Positions 50,852 to 58,748 of a stretch of 64,000 bases of DNA are shown here, one piece after another. Source of the stretch: Candidatus Iainarchaeum sp. (GTDB lineage: Archaea > Iainarchaeota > Iainarchaeia > Iainarchaeales > JAXPJC01); NCBI GenBank assembly GCA_016187745.1, contig JACPJC010000003.1, positions 1 through 64,000 of the forward strand, written 5' to 3'. The notes under the pieces are model-generated. The model did no database searches. It had not been told where the DNA came from and saw nothing but the letters and a program-made list of their open reading frames with translations. A program made the translations under genes and the position numbers. How positions within the stretch are numbered: the stretch's first letter is position 1; every line of letters starts with the position of its first letter.

Positions 50852-51030
50852 TTCCTCTTCTTTAATTTTCTCCCATGCTTGAGAATTATATCGCCTTCAC
50901 TTGCCACTACAGAGCTAAAGTCTGTGCGCTTTCCTGCATCCTGGATATCTGAGAAAAAGAATTTCTCAATCCCTCTCATAGTTGGCTTTTTATTTCTAGG
51001 CCAAATCTTTCGCAATGTTAATCTTTTCAT
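50848..51030 (-). CDS. Small basic protein of 60 residues, unknown
   Basis: ATG 51030 has GAGG about 8 nt upstream and lies ten bases after the GT9 stop, in the same direction, so it could be the last gene of that operon. The product is basic (RKIWPRNKKP near the start, HGRKLKKRN at the end) with no recognised domain. Its stop overlaps that of hldD by four bases on the opposite strand. It is supported only by spacing and the ribosome-binding site. Confidence 0.4.
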   Translation of the reverse strand: MKRLTLRKIWPRNKKPTMRGIEKFFFSDIQDAGKRTDFSSVVASEGDIILKHGRKLKKRN

Positions 51031-51040
51031 AATCGTTGCC

Positions 51041-52264
51041 TCATTTCAGCGCCTTCTGCACTTCATTATAAACCTCTTGCACGCTAATCGCCTGCATGCA
51101 CTTGTTGTTGTTGCATGCGCTGTGCCTTTCATTGAATGCGGAAACGCACGGGGCGCAGGCATAATTTGCATAAACCGCCTTGACATTATCCCCGAGCGGA
51201 GCATATACCTTTGGGCTTTCAGGCCCGAACATCACAATTACTTTTGTGCCAGTGATTGAAGCAAAATGGGCAGGCCCTGAGTCATGAGTTATTACAACAT
51301 CTGCTGTGCCCAGAACTTCAATGAACTCATCAAGGGTGAATTTGCCTGTAAGGTCAATGCATTTATCGCTTTTCAGATTATCGCATATTTTTTTCGCATT
51401 CTCGCCACCTGAAGCAATCGTTCCTGTAAGCAGAACAAAAGTATTTGGGGCGCGGAGCAGCATTTTCGCGAGCTTCGCATAATTCCCGGCGGGCCAGGAG
51501 CGCATTGGAATCGCCCAGCTGTAATTAGGGTCAATGACAATCAATTTGCTCCTTTCATTTATTGAGGGGTTTATTGCCTTCAATTTGTTAAGAACTTTCT
51601 GCTTTGCCTCCCTGCTTACCTCAATGTGCTTTCTTTCTATTTTTTCTCTGAAGAGCTGCGCCTTCAGCATTGGAATCTCATTTTGCGGGGCTTTCAGCGA
51701 AAGCGCAAGCGCAAGGAAATTCTGGCTTATGTGCATGTGCGGGTTGTACTGGACCTTGTGCGTGTGGAAATTTCCCCTGTAAAGCCCTTCTGAATAAAAC
51801 CTGTAAAAACCGATTCTGCGCCTTGCGCCTGAAAGGAAGCTTATAATTGCTGTGAAGCGGGAGAACAGTTCAAAATCAATTGTAGTGTCAATGCGCGCAT
51901 TCCATAATTTAGGGAGCAGGGCAAGCGCATCAATAATGAATTCCCCGAATTTCTTGTCCCTTATTGTGAATATGTTTTTTTCCGGAATCAGGCCGAGGAT
52001 TTTGACGCTCTCAACATTGGTTTTGAACACTAGGAAATAGAGTTCGGCTTTCGGATACAACGCTTTAAGGCGCTTCATTGCGTGATACGCCATAACTGTG
52101 CTGCCCATCTCAGAAAGCTCAATGAAAAGCACTTTCTTCGGGGCTTCATTCCAGTCAAGCTTTCCGAAGCCAAGTGCGCGCTTTATGGAACAGATGATTG
52201 AAAGAATTAGGCATATCGGAATTCCCGCCAAATAATCAACATCCCTTACAACCTGGATATTCAT
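51041..52264 (-). CDS. GT9-family (heptosyltransferase-like) glycosyltransferase
   Basis: The 407 residues have a short hydrophobic N-terminal region (LAGIPICLILSIICSIKRAL), then the GT9 opening KKVLFIELSEMGSTVMAYHAM and a Rossmann half with AELYFLVFKTNVESVKILG. The C-terminal donor half has SWAIPMRSWPAGNYAKLAKM, LLTGTIASGGENAKKI and the diagnostic ITHDSGPAHFASITGTKVIV followed by MFGPESP. GT9 enzymes of Gram-negative bacteria transfer heptose from ADP-heptose to the lipopolysaccharide core. Beside an ADP-heptose operon, heptose transfer to an archaeal glycan is the natural inference. The acceptor is unknown. Confidence 0.85.
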   Translation of the reverse strand: MNIQVVRDVDYLAGIPICLILSIICSIKRALGFGKLDWNEAPKKVLFIELSEMGSTVMAYHAMKRLKALYPKAELYFLVFKTNVESVKILGLIPEKNIFTIRDKKFGEFIIDALALLPKLWNARIDTTIDFELFSRFTAIISFLSGARRRIGFYRFYSEGLYRGNFHTHKVQYNPHMHISQNFLALALSLKAPQNEIPMLKAQLFREKIERKHIEVSREAKQKVLNKLKAINPSINERSKLIVIDPNYSWAIPMRSWPAGNYAKLAKMLLRAPNTFVLLTGTIASGGENAKKICDNLKSDKCIDLTGKFTLDEFIEVLGTADVVITHDSGPAHFASITGTKVIVMFGPESPKVYAPLGDNVKAVYANYACAPCVSAFNERHSACNNNKCMQAISVQEVYNEVQKALK

Positions 52265-52313
52265 TTTGTTTGCTCCGCATTAGTAGAATGCATATTTAGT
52301 TATTAAAACTATT

Positions 52314-53684
52314 TCAATTCCCCTGCAGCAATCCGAGGGCATCCGCAATATTGTTTTTCAGCTCCGCGAAACTCCTTATGCCTAAAATGCGCCCCGCGAT
52401 GTAGCTAGGGCGCAGGTAGAATTCCCTCACTGCGCGCTTTCTGAGCTCCGCAAGCCTTTCTGCTGGAATCTGCTTTGTTGAAATTTCCACAAAGCTCCCT
52501 GTTTGGTCAAGGGGAAGCAATTCATCGGCAATAAGATGCCCCGCAATCTCCTCTTTTCTCAATTGCGTTGCGGCCCTTGGCACAGGCACATTGAATGCTG
52601 CATAATCCGGGTTAAGGCGCTTTGAGAATTCAATTGTGCTGAGAACTGATTGCTCAGTTTCCTCGGGGAAGCCGAGCATGAAGGTTGCAAGCGTTTTTAT
52701 TCCCAGTTTCCTGCAGAGCGCGAATGTTTCTTCTACCTGTGCAATTGTAAATCCCTTATCGTATTTGCGCAGGATTTCCTCGTTTGAGGATTCCACCCCG
52801 AACATAATCGTGTGGCAGCCTGCATTTTTCATAAGGGTAAGGATTTCTTCATCCATCAGGTCCACGCGGGAGAAGCAGGACCATTTCATTTGCAAGTCAT
52901 TTGAAAGCATTGCATTGCACAAATCAATTGTTCTCTTCCTGTTTACGCCGAATGTCTGGTCATCAAAGTAAATCTCATTAATTCCGAGGCTTTTGATGTA
53001 TTTTAATTCTGCCATTACATTTTCTGCGCTTCTGAACTTGAAGCCAAGGCTGGACATAATGCAGAATCTGCAGCGGAAGGGGCAGCCATAATCCGTAAGC
53101 ACTGTTGCAAATTTCCCATAAGCAAAAGGGAATCGGTATTTGTGCAATGGGAACAGCTCGTGCTTGGGAATTGGAATTGCAAAGTTGGCGAGTTTTATGC
53201 GCGACGCATTTGTTTTTATTATCCTGCTGCCTGTGCGGTAAATTATGTTCTGCGCATTCTTGCCTTCCAAATATGCAAGTATATCGGGGGTTGTGAAATC
53301 AAGCAGAACTGCATCAATGAATTTGTATTTTTCAATTATTTTCTCCCCGTTCTCCATGAAAATGTCAGCGCTTCCAATGAGCCTTGCGTTTGTGAGCTGC
53401 TTCACTTTTTCCATAAACGGGAAATCCTCCTGGAAGGAAACCGCCCCGCTCAGGAAAACAATCGCATCAGGCCTGAACTGAAGGATGCGCGCAATGCACT
53501 GCTCTTCAGAAAGCTTTTCAGCAATCGCATCAATAACTGCAACCCTGTGCTTTTCCGAAAGAATTCCTGAAAGTATCAGAAGGTCTGGAGGTTCGTAAAT
53601 GTAATTGGTTTTCGAGACCTTGCTGCAGTAGTAGTCCCTTATGTAAATTTTTGTTCCGGGCGGATTCAATAAAAGTATGCGCAT
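52314..53684 (-). CDS. B12-binding-type radical SAM protein 7
   Basis: The 456 residues open with MRILLLNPPGTKIYIRDYY and IYEPPDLLILSGILSEKH. The cobalamin-type domain has RLIGSADIFMENGE in place of the GGxH loop, so cofactor binding may be altered. The cluster motif TDYGCPFRCRFC has cysteines at 201, 205 and 208; FGVESSNEEILRKY and LGFPEETEQSVL follow. The C-terminus has FYLRPSYIAGRILGIRSFAEL. It starts one base after the stop of radical SAM 8, so at least three radical SAM genes (55214-56645, 53686-55176 and this one) run in series. Confidence 0.85.
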   Translation of the reverse strand: MRILLLNPPGTKIYIRDYYCSKVSKTNYIYEPPDLLILSGILSEKHRVAVIDAIAEKLSEEQCIARILQFRPDAIVFLSGAVSFQEDFPFMEKVKQLTNARLIGSADIFMENGEKIIEKYKFIDAVLLDFTTPDILAYLEGKNAQNIIYRTGSRIIKTNASRIKLANFAIPIPKHELFPLHKYRFPFAYGKFATVLTDYGCPFRCRFCIMSSLGFKFRSAENVMAELKYIKSLGINEIYFDDQTFGVNRKRTIDLCNAMLSNDLQMKWSCFSRVDLMDEEILTLMKNAGCHTIMFGVESSNEEILRKYDKGFTIAQVEETFALCRKLGIKTLATFMLGFPEETEQSVLSTIEFSKRLNPDYAAFNVPVPRAATQLRKEEIAGHLIADELLPLDQTGSFVEISTKQIPAERLAELRKRAVREFYLRPSYIAGRILGIRSFAELKNNIADALGLLQGN

Positions 53685-53685
53685 T

Positions 53686-55176
53686 TTACTCCCATCCGAA
53701 ATATGTTCTGGTTATGAAGTTCATAAGCTTTGTGTCAATCTTGTTGGAGAAATCGTGATTTTCCCAGCGCTTCCTGTAATGCGAGCCGAATTTTTTGAGA
53801 AGCGAGCGCGGCATGTGCAATGAGCTCAGCATCCCTTCCAGGCGCTTCCCATCTACGAGCTTGCTTGTATACATAATATTCTTTATCACATCAAGCTTGT
53901 CCTGTATCCACGGGGTCTGGAGATGCTGCCTGCTGTAAATTGCCCAGCCTTCAAGAGTATTGGGCACAGAAAAGCCATTTGCAACCGCAAAATCAAAAAG
54001 CTCTGTTCCGGGATATGGGGCAAAAACATAGAAGCCAGAGAGCTCCGCATTCGGATTTTCCCTAATAAGCTTAAGCGCAAGGTCAGTGCTTTCCGCCAGC
54101 TCATGATTTGTTTCCGTGGGAAAGCCCATCATGAAATTGTATACTGAAACAATGTTTGTTTTTGCCAGTTTTTTATTCACTTTCAGGATTTCGGAAACGC
54201 TCTCGTCCTTCTTTATCAGCTGCAGAATTCTCTCAGAGCCGGATTCAATCCCCGGCTGCACAACGCTGAGGCCATAGCGCTCCATTTTCTGCAGGTCAAC
54301 CCTTCCAAGCGCATCCATGCGCGCCTGTATGCTGAAATTGAATTTGTTGTTTATCAGTTCCGCGATTTTTTCCGCCCTTGTGGGATTTGCAAAGAAATTC
54401 TCATCATGGAAAATTACGGCATCCAAATCAAATTGCTCCACCATTTCATTTACAAGGGCATAAGAGCGCTCTGCGCTCATGCAGCGCCATCTCCTCAGCG
54501 AAAGGCGCGGGTTGCAGCAGAATGTGCAGCGGTAGGGGCAGCCGCGGCTTGTAATGAAGGGGAGCGCCTTTTCAGTTCCCTTCCCCACCATGGACTTTGT
54601 GTGGATGTAATTCTCAATGTCAACCAGATCATAGGGGAGCGCGGGAAGCTTGTCAAGGTCCGCAAATCCTGCGGATTTTGTTCTTACCTGCCTTTCTTCT
54701 TTCCCTTTTTTCTGCTTGAAAATTATGTTATTTGTCTTTTTCAGCAGTTCATTTTTTCTTTTTTCATTCGGCTTTTCTAATGCGCCCATCAAATCCTTAA
54801 TTATGATTTCCCCTTCGCCGATTGCAACAACATCAATCAGCTCATTCTGCAGCGTCTGCTCTGGAAGAAGAGTTGCATGGATTCCGCCCCACACTGTCGG
54901 AACTTGCGCATCCGCATTTTTCACAACCCTGCAGGCATCCAGCCCGAATTTTATCTGCGTTCCTGTCATTGAGGAAATTCCAACCGCAACAGGCTCTTTC
55001 CGAAGCTCCTGCCTCAAATGCTTTTCCCATTCGGAATCAACCCTCATGTCAATTATTTTAGTTTCCCTTTTCCCAGAAACCATTGAAGCGACTGAAAGGG
55101 AAGCGAGTGGCATATCCACGCTCACATTCTTTATGTCGTATCCCGTCCTCGGATAAACCATTACCAATTCCGCCAT
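53686..55176 (-). CDS. B12-binding-type radical SAM protein 8
   Basis: From ATG 55176 (GTG 55185 adds three residues) the product is 496 residues. It has MPLASLSVASMVSGK, VWGGIHATLLPEQTL and the cluster motif TSRGCPYRCTFC with cysteines at about 213, 217 and 220, then PGIESGSERILQLI, MGFPTETNHEL and APYPGTELFDFA. The C-terminal domain differs from the RPxYxL type (MYTSKLVDGKRLEGML, HYRKRWENHDFSNKID). Its linker between domains is longer and lysine-rich (KKTNNIIFKQKKGKEERQ). Substrate unknown. Confidence 0.85.
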   Translation of the reverse strand: MAELVMVYPRTGYDIKNVSVDMPLASLSVASMVSGKRETKIIDMRVDSEWEKHLRQELRKEPVAVGISSMTGTQIKFGLDACRVVKNADAQVPTVWGGIHATLLPEQTLQNELIDVVAIGEGEIIIKDLMGALEKPNEKRKNELLKKTNNIIFKQKKGKEERQVRTKSAGFADLDKLPALPYDLVDIENYIHTKSMVGKGTEKALPFITSRGCPYRCTFCCNPRLSLRRWRCMSAERSYALVNEMVEQFDLDAVIFHDENFFANPTRAEKIAELINNKFNFSIQARMDALGRVDLQKMERYGLSVVQPGIESGSERILQLIKKDESVSEILKVNKKLAKTNIVSVYNFMMGFPTETNHELAESTDLALKLIRENPNAELSGFYVFAPYPGTELFDFAVANGFSVPNTLEGWAIYSRQHLQTPWIQDKLDVIKNIMYTSKLVDGKRLEGMLSSLHMPRSLLKKFGSHYRKRWENHDFSNKIDTKLMNFITRTYFGWE

Positions 55177-55213
55177 ATAAGACACCTACGGTTTCTTATT
55201 AATTTCCCATCCC

Positions 55214-56326
55214 TTATGAAGTGAATCCCAGCAAAAACCTCGCGCCCTTCGCATAGCGCATCAGGTCCCTGAAGGATTTTATTTTTGCAAATCTCCCAAG
55301 GACATATGCCGGGCGCAGATAAAACTCCCTGAAGAATTTCTTTTCAAGCGCAAGAATTTCCTCCTTGTTTTTATATCCTTTCGGAATGAAAACCGCATCC
55401 CAGCCATGGAACTTGTCAAAATCCTTTGTGAGCTTCCCGTATTTTTTCGCATCATTGTAGAGGGCGGTTCCAGGATATGGAGTAGTGATGCAGAACTGCA
55501 CATAATCAGGGTTCAGTTCCTTTGCAAACTCAAGCGTCTGCTCCGCAAGTTCGGGAGTTTCCCCCGGAAGCGCAATCATGAATGAGGCGCGGATTTCAAT
55601 TCCCGCCTCTTTTGTCCATTTTGAGGCATTCCTTATCTGCTGCAAGGTAATGCGCTTTCCTATGTTGTCAAGCAGCTGCTGGTTGCCGGATTCAAATCCA
55701 TAGAAAATATTCCAGCAGCCCGCGCGCTTCATTAATTTCAGCAGTGGCAGATCAACAGTATCAACCCTTGCGTAGCATGTCCAGGTTATGTCAATCTTGT
55801 TTTCAATCAGCAGACTGCAGAATTTTTCCATCCATTTCCTGTTGGCAGTGAGCATGTCATCCCAGAAGGAGATTTCCTTCGCGCCATATTTCTCCTGCAG
55901 ATGCCTTATTTCTTCCAGCACCTTCTCCGGGCTTCTCGCCCTGATAGCACGGCCAAAAACAGCATTGTTGCTGCAGAATGTGCAGTTGTATGGGCATCCG
56001 CGAATTGCAAGCATATGCACCACCGGAAGCCTCAAATACTGGTTGGGGAGGGGGATATACTTGCGCATCGGAAGGAGGTGCCTTGCCGGGAACGGAAGCT
56101 CATCAAGGTTCTGCACGGGTTCCTGCGGGGCATTCATAATTATCTTTTTGCCATTCCTGAAAACAATTCCCCTTATTTTTGCAAGCGTTCTGTAATCCTT
56201 GAGGAATTTTTCTGTGCTGTAATGCGCCTCCCTGAATTTCTGCATTATTTCCGCAAAAGTGATTTCACCCTCCCCGTAAACAAGGATGTCAAAGCACCTG
56301 TGCCTGCGCATTATTTCCTCAGGCAT
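55214..56326 (-). CDS. Radical SAM protein 9, C-terminal (catalytic) part of a split gene
   Basis: The 370-residue frame begins MPEEIMRRHRCFDILVYGEGE, which in relatives lies just after the GGxHAT loop of the cobalamin-type domain. The cluster motif AIRGCPYNCTFC has cysteines at 111, 115 and 118; GFESGNQQLLDNI, ALPGETPELAEQ, TTPYPGTALYNDA and a typical end FYLRPAYVLGRFAKIKSFRDL complete the enzyme. The missing N-terminal half is the overlapping frame at 56319-56645. Either the gene was broken by a small deletion or frameshift, or the two halves are made by coupled translation (ATG within the 8-bp overlap). The radical SAM half itself looks intact. Confidence 0.75.
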   Translation of the reverse strand: MPEEIMRRHRCFDILVYGEGEITFAEIMQKFREAHYSTEKFLKDYRTLAKIRGIVFRNGKKIIMNAPQEPVQNLDELPFPARHLLPMRKYIPLPNQYLRLPVVHMLAIRGCPYNCTFCSNNAVFGRAIRARSPEKVLEEIRHLQEKYGAKEISFWDDMLTANRKWMEKFCSLLIENKIDITWTCYARVDTVDLPLLKLMKRAGCWNIFYGFESGNQQLLDNIGKRITLQQIRNASKWTKEAGIEIRASFMIALPGETPELAEQTLEFAKELNPDYVQFCITTPYPGTALYNDAKKYGKLTKDFDKFHGWDAVFIPKGYKNKEEILALEKKFFREFYLRPAYVLGRFAKIKSFRDLMRYAKGARFLLGFTS

Positions 56327-56645
56327 TATTTATTATGAGCTTTTCGGGAAATTTCTTTTTCAGTTTCTCCGCGGTTATTGCAGCGCGGTGAAACATGCTT
56401 GTAAGCGCGGAAAATCCAATTGCCTTCGGGTTGTCCTGCGTGATTTTCTCAATTATTTCCTTATCGGTAAGCTCGTCCGCAAGCGCGTCAATTATGTCCA
56501 CTTTGTACTTCTTCCCAATCAGATATGCGGCAAGGCTTGCAAGCCCCAGCGGGGGCAAATGCCCCTCGTGCCCCCTGCCGATATTGCGCGAGCCATAGCG
56601 CTCTGAAACGGAAAGCGGGGGGAATATGAATTCTACATCCAGCAT
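56319..56645 (-). CDS. Radical SAM protein 9, N-terminal cobalamin-type domain of a split gene
   Basis: The 108-residue frame (VEFIFPPLSVSERYGSRNIG, PPLGLASLAAYLIGKKYKVD, AIGFSALTSMFHRA) is the first part of a B12-binding domain. It stops right after KKFPEKLIINNA, where intact relatives continue with the GGxHAT loop and PEEI. The following bases encode MPEEIM in another frame. The loop itself is missing, which suggests a deletion of roughly 15-25 bases plus frame loss. A TATA-like GATATTAAAA lies about 26 nt upstream of ATG 56645. Confidence 0.7.
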   Translation of the reverse strand: MLDVEFIFPPLSVSERYGSRNIGRGHEGHLPPLGLASLAAYLIGKKYKVDIIDALADELTDKEIIEKITQDNPKAIGFSALTSMFHRAAITAEKLKKKFPEKLIINNA

Positions 56646-56695
56646 TATAGGAATATATTGCGGGAATGTTTTAATATCTGCTGTGTGCGCTTTCT

Positions 56696-56711
56696 TTCTA
56701 AGTTTGTACTA
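56696..56711 (-). promoter_or_regulatory. Shared promoter box variant before the split radical SAM gene
   Basis: On the minus strand TAGTACAAACTTAGAA (56711-56696) keeps the TAGTACAA half of the shared box. Its second half is degenerate, like the copy at 7609. It is 51 nt before ATG 56645, with the TATA-like element between. Confidence 0.5.
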
Positions 56712-56785
56712 TTTATATCTTCTATATTACCCTCACAAATATATCTATATATCCTTTTGATAACTAGTTAATAGGTGATTTGAAA

Positions 56786-56965
56786 ATGAGCGAGGATTTG
56801 GTAAAGGCAGTGAGTGAAATTGAAGATTGGTTAGCTACAAGAAAAATGGAAAAAATAAGTGGGGAAATAAAATTGGGAAAGAGAAGGTTATTCACAGAGC
56901 AGCAGATTATGAGGAAGTATAACCTATCAGGAAGCCCAGTACAAAAAACAATAAGTATTATTTAA
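56786..56965 (+). CDS. Small charged helical protein, 59 residues, unknown
   Basis: From ATG 56786 (TTG 56780 adds two residues) the protein is hydrophilic with a predicted helix (LVKAVSEIEDWLATRKMEK) and a second segment LFTEQQIMRKYNLSGS that could be helix-turn-helix-like. The region upstream is very AT-rich, with several TATA-like elements (ATATATCTATATATCC). No family is recognised. Its 3' end contains the GTACAA-type box of the next glycosyltransferase gene. Confidence 0.5.
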   Translation: MSEDLVKAVSEIEDWLATRKMEKISGEIKLGKRRLFTEQQIMRKYNLSGSPVQKTISII

Positions 56966-56966
56966 T
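56937..56966 (+). promoter_or_regulatory. Promoter of the GT2 gene at 56991: weak box plus TATA
   Basis: CAGTACAAAAAACAAT (56937-56952) has the AGTACAA core of the shared box and ends 39 nt before ATG 56991. TATTTAATA lies at about 56958-56966. The second half of the box is not conserved, so this is a weaker member. Confidence 0.4.
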
Positions 56967-56990
56967 ATGATTTTGCTCTATTGATGAATT

Positions 56991-58001
56991 ATGCCTGCGC
57001 AAAAACAAAACTTTCCTTTCATTTCAATAATTGTGCCCTTCAAGAAGGACTACCCATGGGTGCGCGAGTGCGTGGAATACTGCAAGGCGCTTGATTATCC
57101 CAAAAACAAATATGAAATTATACTATTGCCAGATGTTCCTGTAAACAGGAAGGATTTCCCTGATTGCAAAATAATCGTAACAGGGGTTGTGAACCACTCC
57201 GCAAAGCGCAATGCGGGAATGCGCGCTTCTCGTGCAGAACTTTTTGCATTCATTGATTCGGATGCCTATCCTGAGAAAGGCTGGCTGAAAAATGCCGCAA
57301 AATATGCTGATGATGAGGGCATTGGCGCATTTGGCGGACCCAATTTAACGCCGCATAATGCAAATTTGATGGAAACAATAAGCGGATATGTGCTTGCAAA
57401 TACTATTGCCGCGGGAAATATTGCTGTGCGCTACAGGATTGACAAAATTCAGGAAGCTCCGATGGTGCCGAGCTGCAACATGTTCATAAGCAGGAGTTCC
57501 GCGGAAAAGCTGAAAAGGGAAAAGGGGCATTTGTGGGATGAGAAGGCGCTTGCATATGAGGACCAGAAAATCTGCTATGAGCTGCGCGACCTCGGAAAGC
57601 GCATCATGTATGTAAGCGATGCTATTGTTTATCATCACAGGCGCGAAATGTTTTTGCCGCACATGGAGCAGATGTGGAATTACGCAAGGGATGAGGCCTC
57701 ACTCATGAAAGAGCGCATGAAATTTGACAGGATTATAGTAATGATGCCGAGCCTGTTTGTTTTGTGGCTTGCATTTGGATGGATTGTTCCAATTATTAAT
57801 GTACTTTATCTTCCGACGATTCTGCTCTATTTCATTGCAATTGCGGCATCAGGCATTACCCAGGATGCGGGACTGAGCCCGCTGATATTTGTGGGAATTT
57901 TCCTTACTCATATTGCATATGGGCTGGGATTCCTGCGCGGGCTGCTGCTTCCGAAAGTGGAGTTCAGCGCGGAATTCAAGAGAATTACTTACAACAAATA
58001 A
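56991..58001 (+). CDS. GT2 glycosyltransferase with C-terminal membrane segments
   Basis: The 336 residues begin FPFISIIVPFKKDYPWVREC, continue with the NHSAKRNAGMRASRAELFAF segment and FIDSDAYPEKGWL (the metal-binding DSD site), then the GAFGGPNLTPH and MVPSCNMFISR segments. Residues 245-325 form two to three membrane segments. It resembles cytoplasmic-face GT2 enzymes that extend lipid-linked glycans. The last codons (FSAEFKRITYNK, stop) are repeated 706 bp downstream beyond a toxin-antitoxin cassette, so its present 3' end may have been replaced during an insertion without changing the protein. Confidence 0.85.
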   Translation: MPAQKQNFPFISIIVPFKKDYPWVRECVEYCKALDYPKNKYEIILLPDVPVNRKDFPDCKIIVTGVVNHSAKRNAGMRASRAELFAFIDSDAYPEKGWLKNAAKYADDEGIGAFGGPNLTPHNANLMETISGYVLANTIAAGNIAVRYRIDKIQEAPMVPSCNMFISRSSAEKLKREKGHLWDEKALAYEDQKICYELRDLGKRIMYVSDAIVYHHRREMFLPHMEQMWNYARDEASLMKERMKFDRIIVMMPSLFVLWLAFGWIVPIINVLYLPTILLYFIAIAASGITQDAGLSPLIFVGIFLTHIAYGLGFLRGLLLPKVEFSAEFKRITYNK

Positions 58002-58033
58002 ATGCATATATTTAAGTAAGTTTCTAACCAATA

Positions 58034-58051
58034 TTATAACTTATGTTATAA
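58034..58051 (+). promoter_or_regulatory. Inverted repeat at the toxin-antitoxin promoter
   Basis: TTATAAC-TTAT-GTTATAA is a perfect 7-bp inverted repeat about 26 nt after the TATA-like TATATTTAAG (58007-58016) and 17 nt before the ATG at 58069. The position at the transcription start suits repression by the AbrB-like antitoxin. Confidence 0.55.
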
Positions 58052-58068
58052 CAACACAAGGTGCCCCA

Positions 58069-58353
58069 ATGACGGATTGGATTAAAAAAGCACTGGAAAA
58101 ATACAGCAGAAACACGGTATTTGTGCATTTCCATCCGCATGCAGACATTAAAGTTCCGACAAGAAATGTTGATGTCGACAAAATTGTCAGCACTGCAAGA
58201 AGAGGCAGGATATATGAAAGGAAGTCAACATATCCGAACAGAATCGCATTCAGCAATTTCTTCAAGGAAGGTTATACTTATGTTGTTATAGTAGAATTAT
58301 TTCCAGATTCATTTCAGGTGAAAACCGTATGGAAAATAAAGGGGAGGATTTGA
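58069..58353 (+). CDS. Putative toxin (DUF4258/RelE-superfamily-like)
   Basis: ATG 58069 opens a 94-residue protein (the frame extends further upstream into the GT2 gene, but the promoter lies in between). It has FVHFHPHADIKVPTRNVDVDKIVSTARRG-type features resembling DUF4258, where an HA motif and an arginine-rich strand precede a beta-rich end (TYVVIVELFPDSFQVKTVWK). The downstream gene, one base away, encodes a zinc-finger plus AbrB protein typical of antitoxins. Toxin-first order is as in MqsRA and HigBA. The toxic activity is inferred from partnership, not from visible catalytic residues. Confidence 0.55.
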   Translation: MTDWIKKALEKYSRNTVFVHFHPHADIKVPTRNVDVDKIVSTARRGRIYERKSTYPNRIAFSNFFKEGYTYVVIVELFPDSFQVKTVWKIKGRI

Positions 58354-58354
58354 T

Positions 58355-58663
58355 ATGATAAAAGTAAAATGCAATTGCGGCGGCGAATTCAGAGAGCAGA
58401 CAGTCGAATTTGAGGGTTTTGATGTAAAGGGATTAAAATGCAGCAAGTGCGGGGAACTGACATTCACGCCAGAGCAATTCAGGAAGATTCTTGCACTGAA
58501 GGAATTGGCAAAAGAAGTCAATTCAACAAGGAAAGTGGTAAAAATAGGGAATTCTCTGGGCATAACACTGCCTAAAGCAATAAATGCTCTTGGATTGAAA
58601 GTTGGCAGCAAGATTGCATTAAGGCTCGAAGACAGAAAAAGGCTTCAGTTGGTTGTTGCTTAA
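58355..58663 (+). CDS. Antitoxin: YgiT-like zinc finger plus AbrB/MazE-type DNA-binding domain
   Basis: The 102 residues carry cysteines C6, C8, C29 and C32 (KCNCGGEF and KCSKCGEL), as in the YgiT/MqsA-type finger that binds the toxin. The C-terminal swapped-hairpin domain RKVVKIGNSLGITLPKAINA with LKVGSKIALRLED is typical of AbrB/SpoVT/MazE DNA binding. GGAGG about 8 nt before the ATG ensures translation. It probably neutralises the upstream protein and represses the promoter through the inverted repeat at 58034-58051. Confidence 0.75.
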   Translation: MIKVKCNCGGEFREQTVEFEGFDVKGLKCSKCGELTFTPEQFRKILALKELAKEVNSTRKVVKIGNSLGITLPKAINALGLKVGSKIALRLEDRKRLQLVVA

Positions 58664-58748
58664 TAGGATTCAGCGCCGAATTCAGGAGAATTACCTACAA
58701 CAAATAGAATAATAAATGCAAGAGCACTAAATTCATTGTGAGAAGCCG

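Larger units (their letters stand above)
57963..58706. mobile_element. Toxin-antitoxin cassette flanked by duplicated gene ends (putative integration)
   Basis: The last 38 bp of the GT2 gene (57963-58000, TTCAGCGC... to ...ACAACAAATA) recur at 58669-58706 with only three mismatches. Read in frame, the second copy encodes FSAEFRRITYNK and a TAG stop: two of the differences are synonymous, one is K to R, and the stop differs TAA/TAG. The 668 bp between the copies holds one promoter and a toxin-antitoxin pair. This is the pattern left when an element integrates at a gene's 3' end carrying its own copy of that end. No recombinase gene is present. Confidence 0.65.

Noticed and set aside
57889..58068. 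Extension of the toxin frame back into the GT2 gene
   Set aside because: The frame is open by chance; the TATA box and inverted repeat between the genes mark ATG 58069 as the start.
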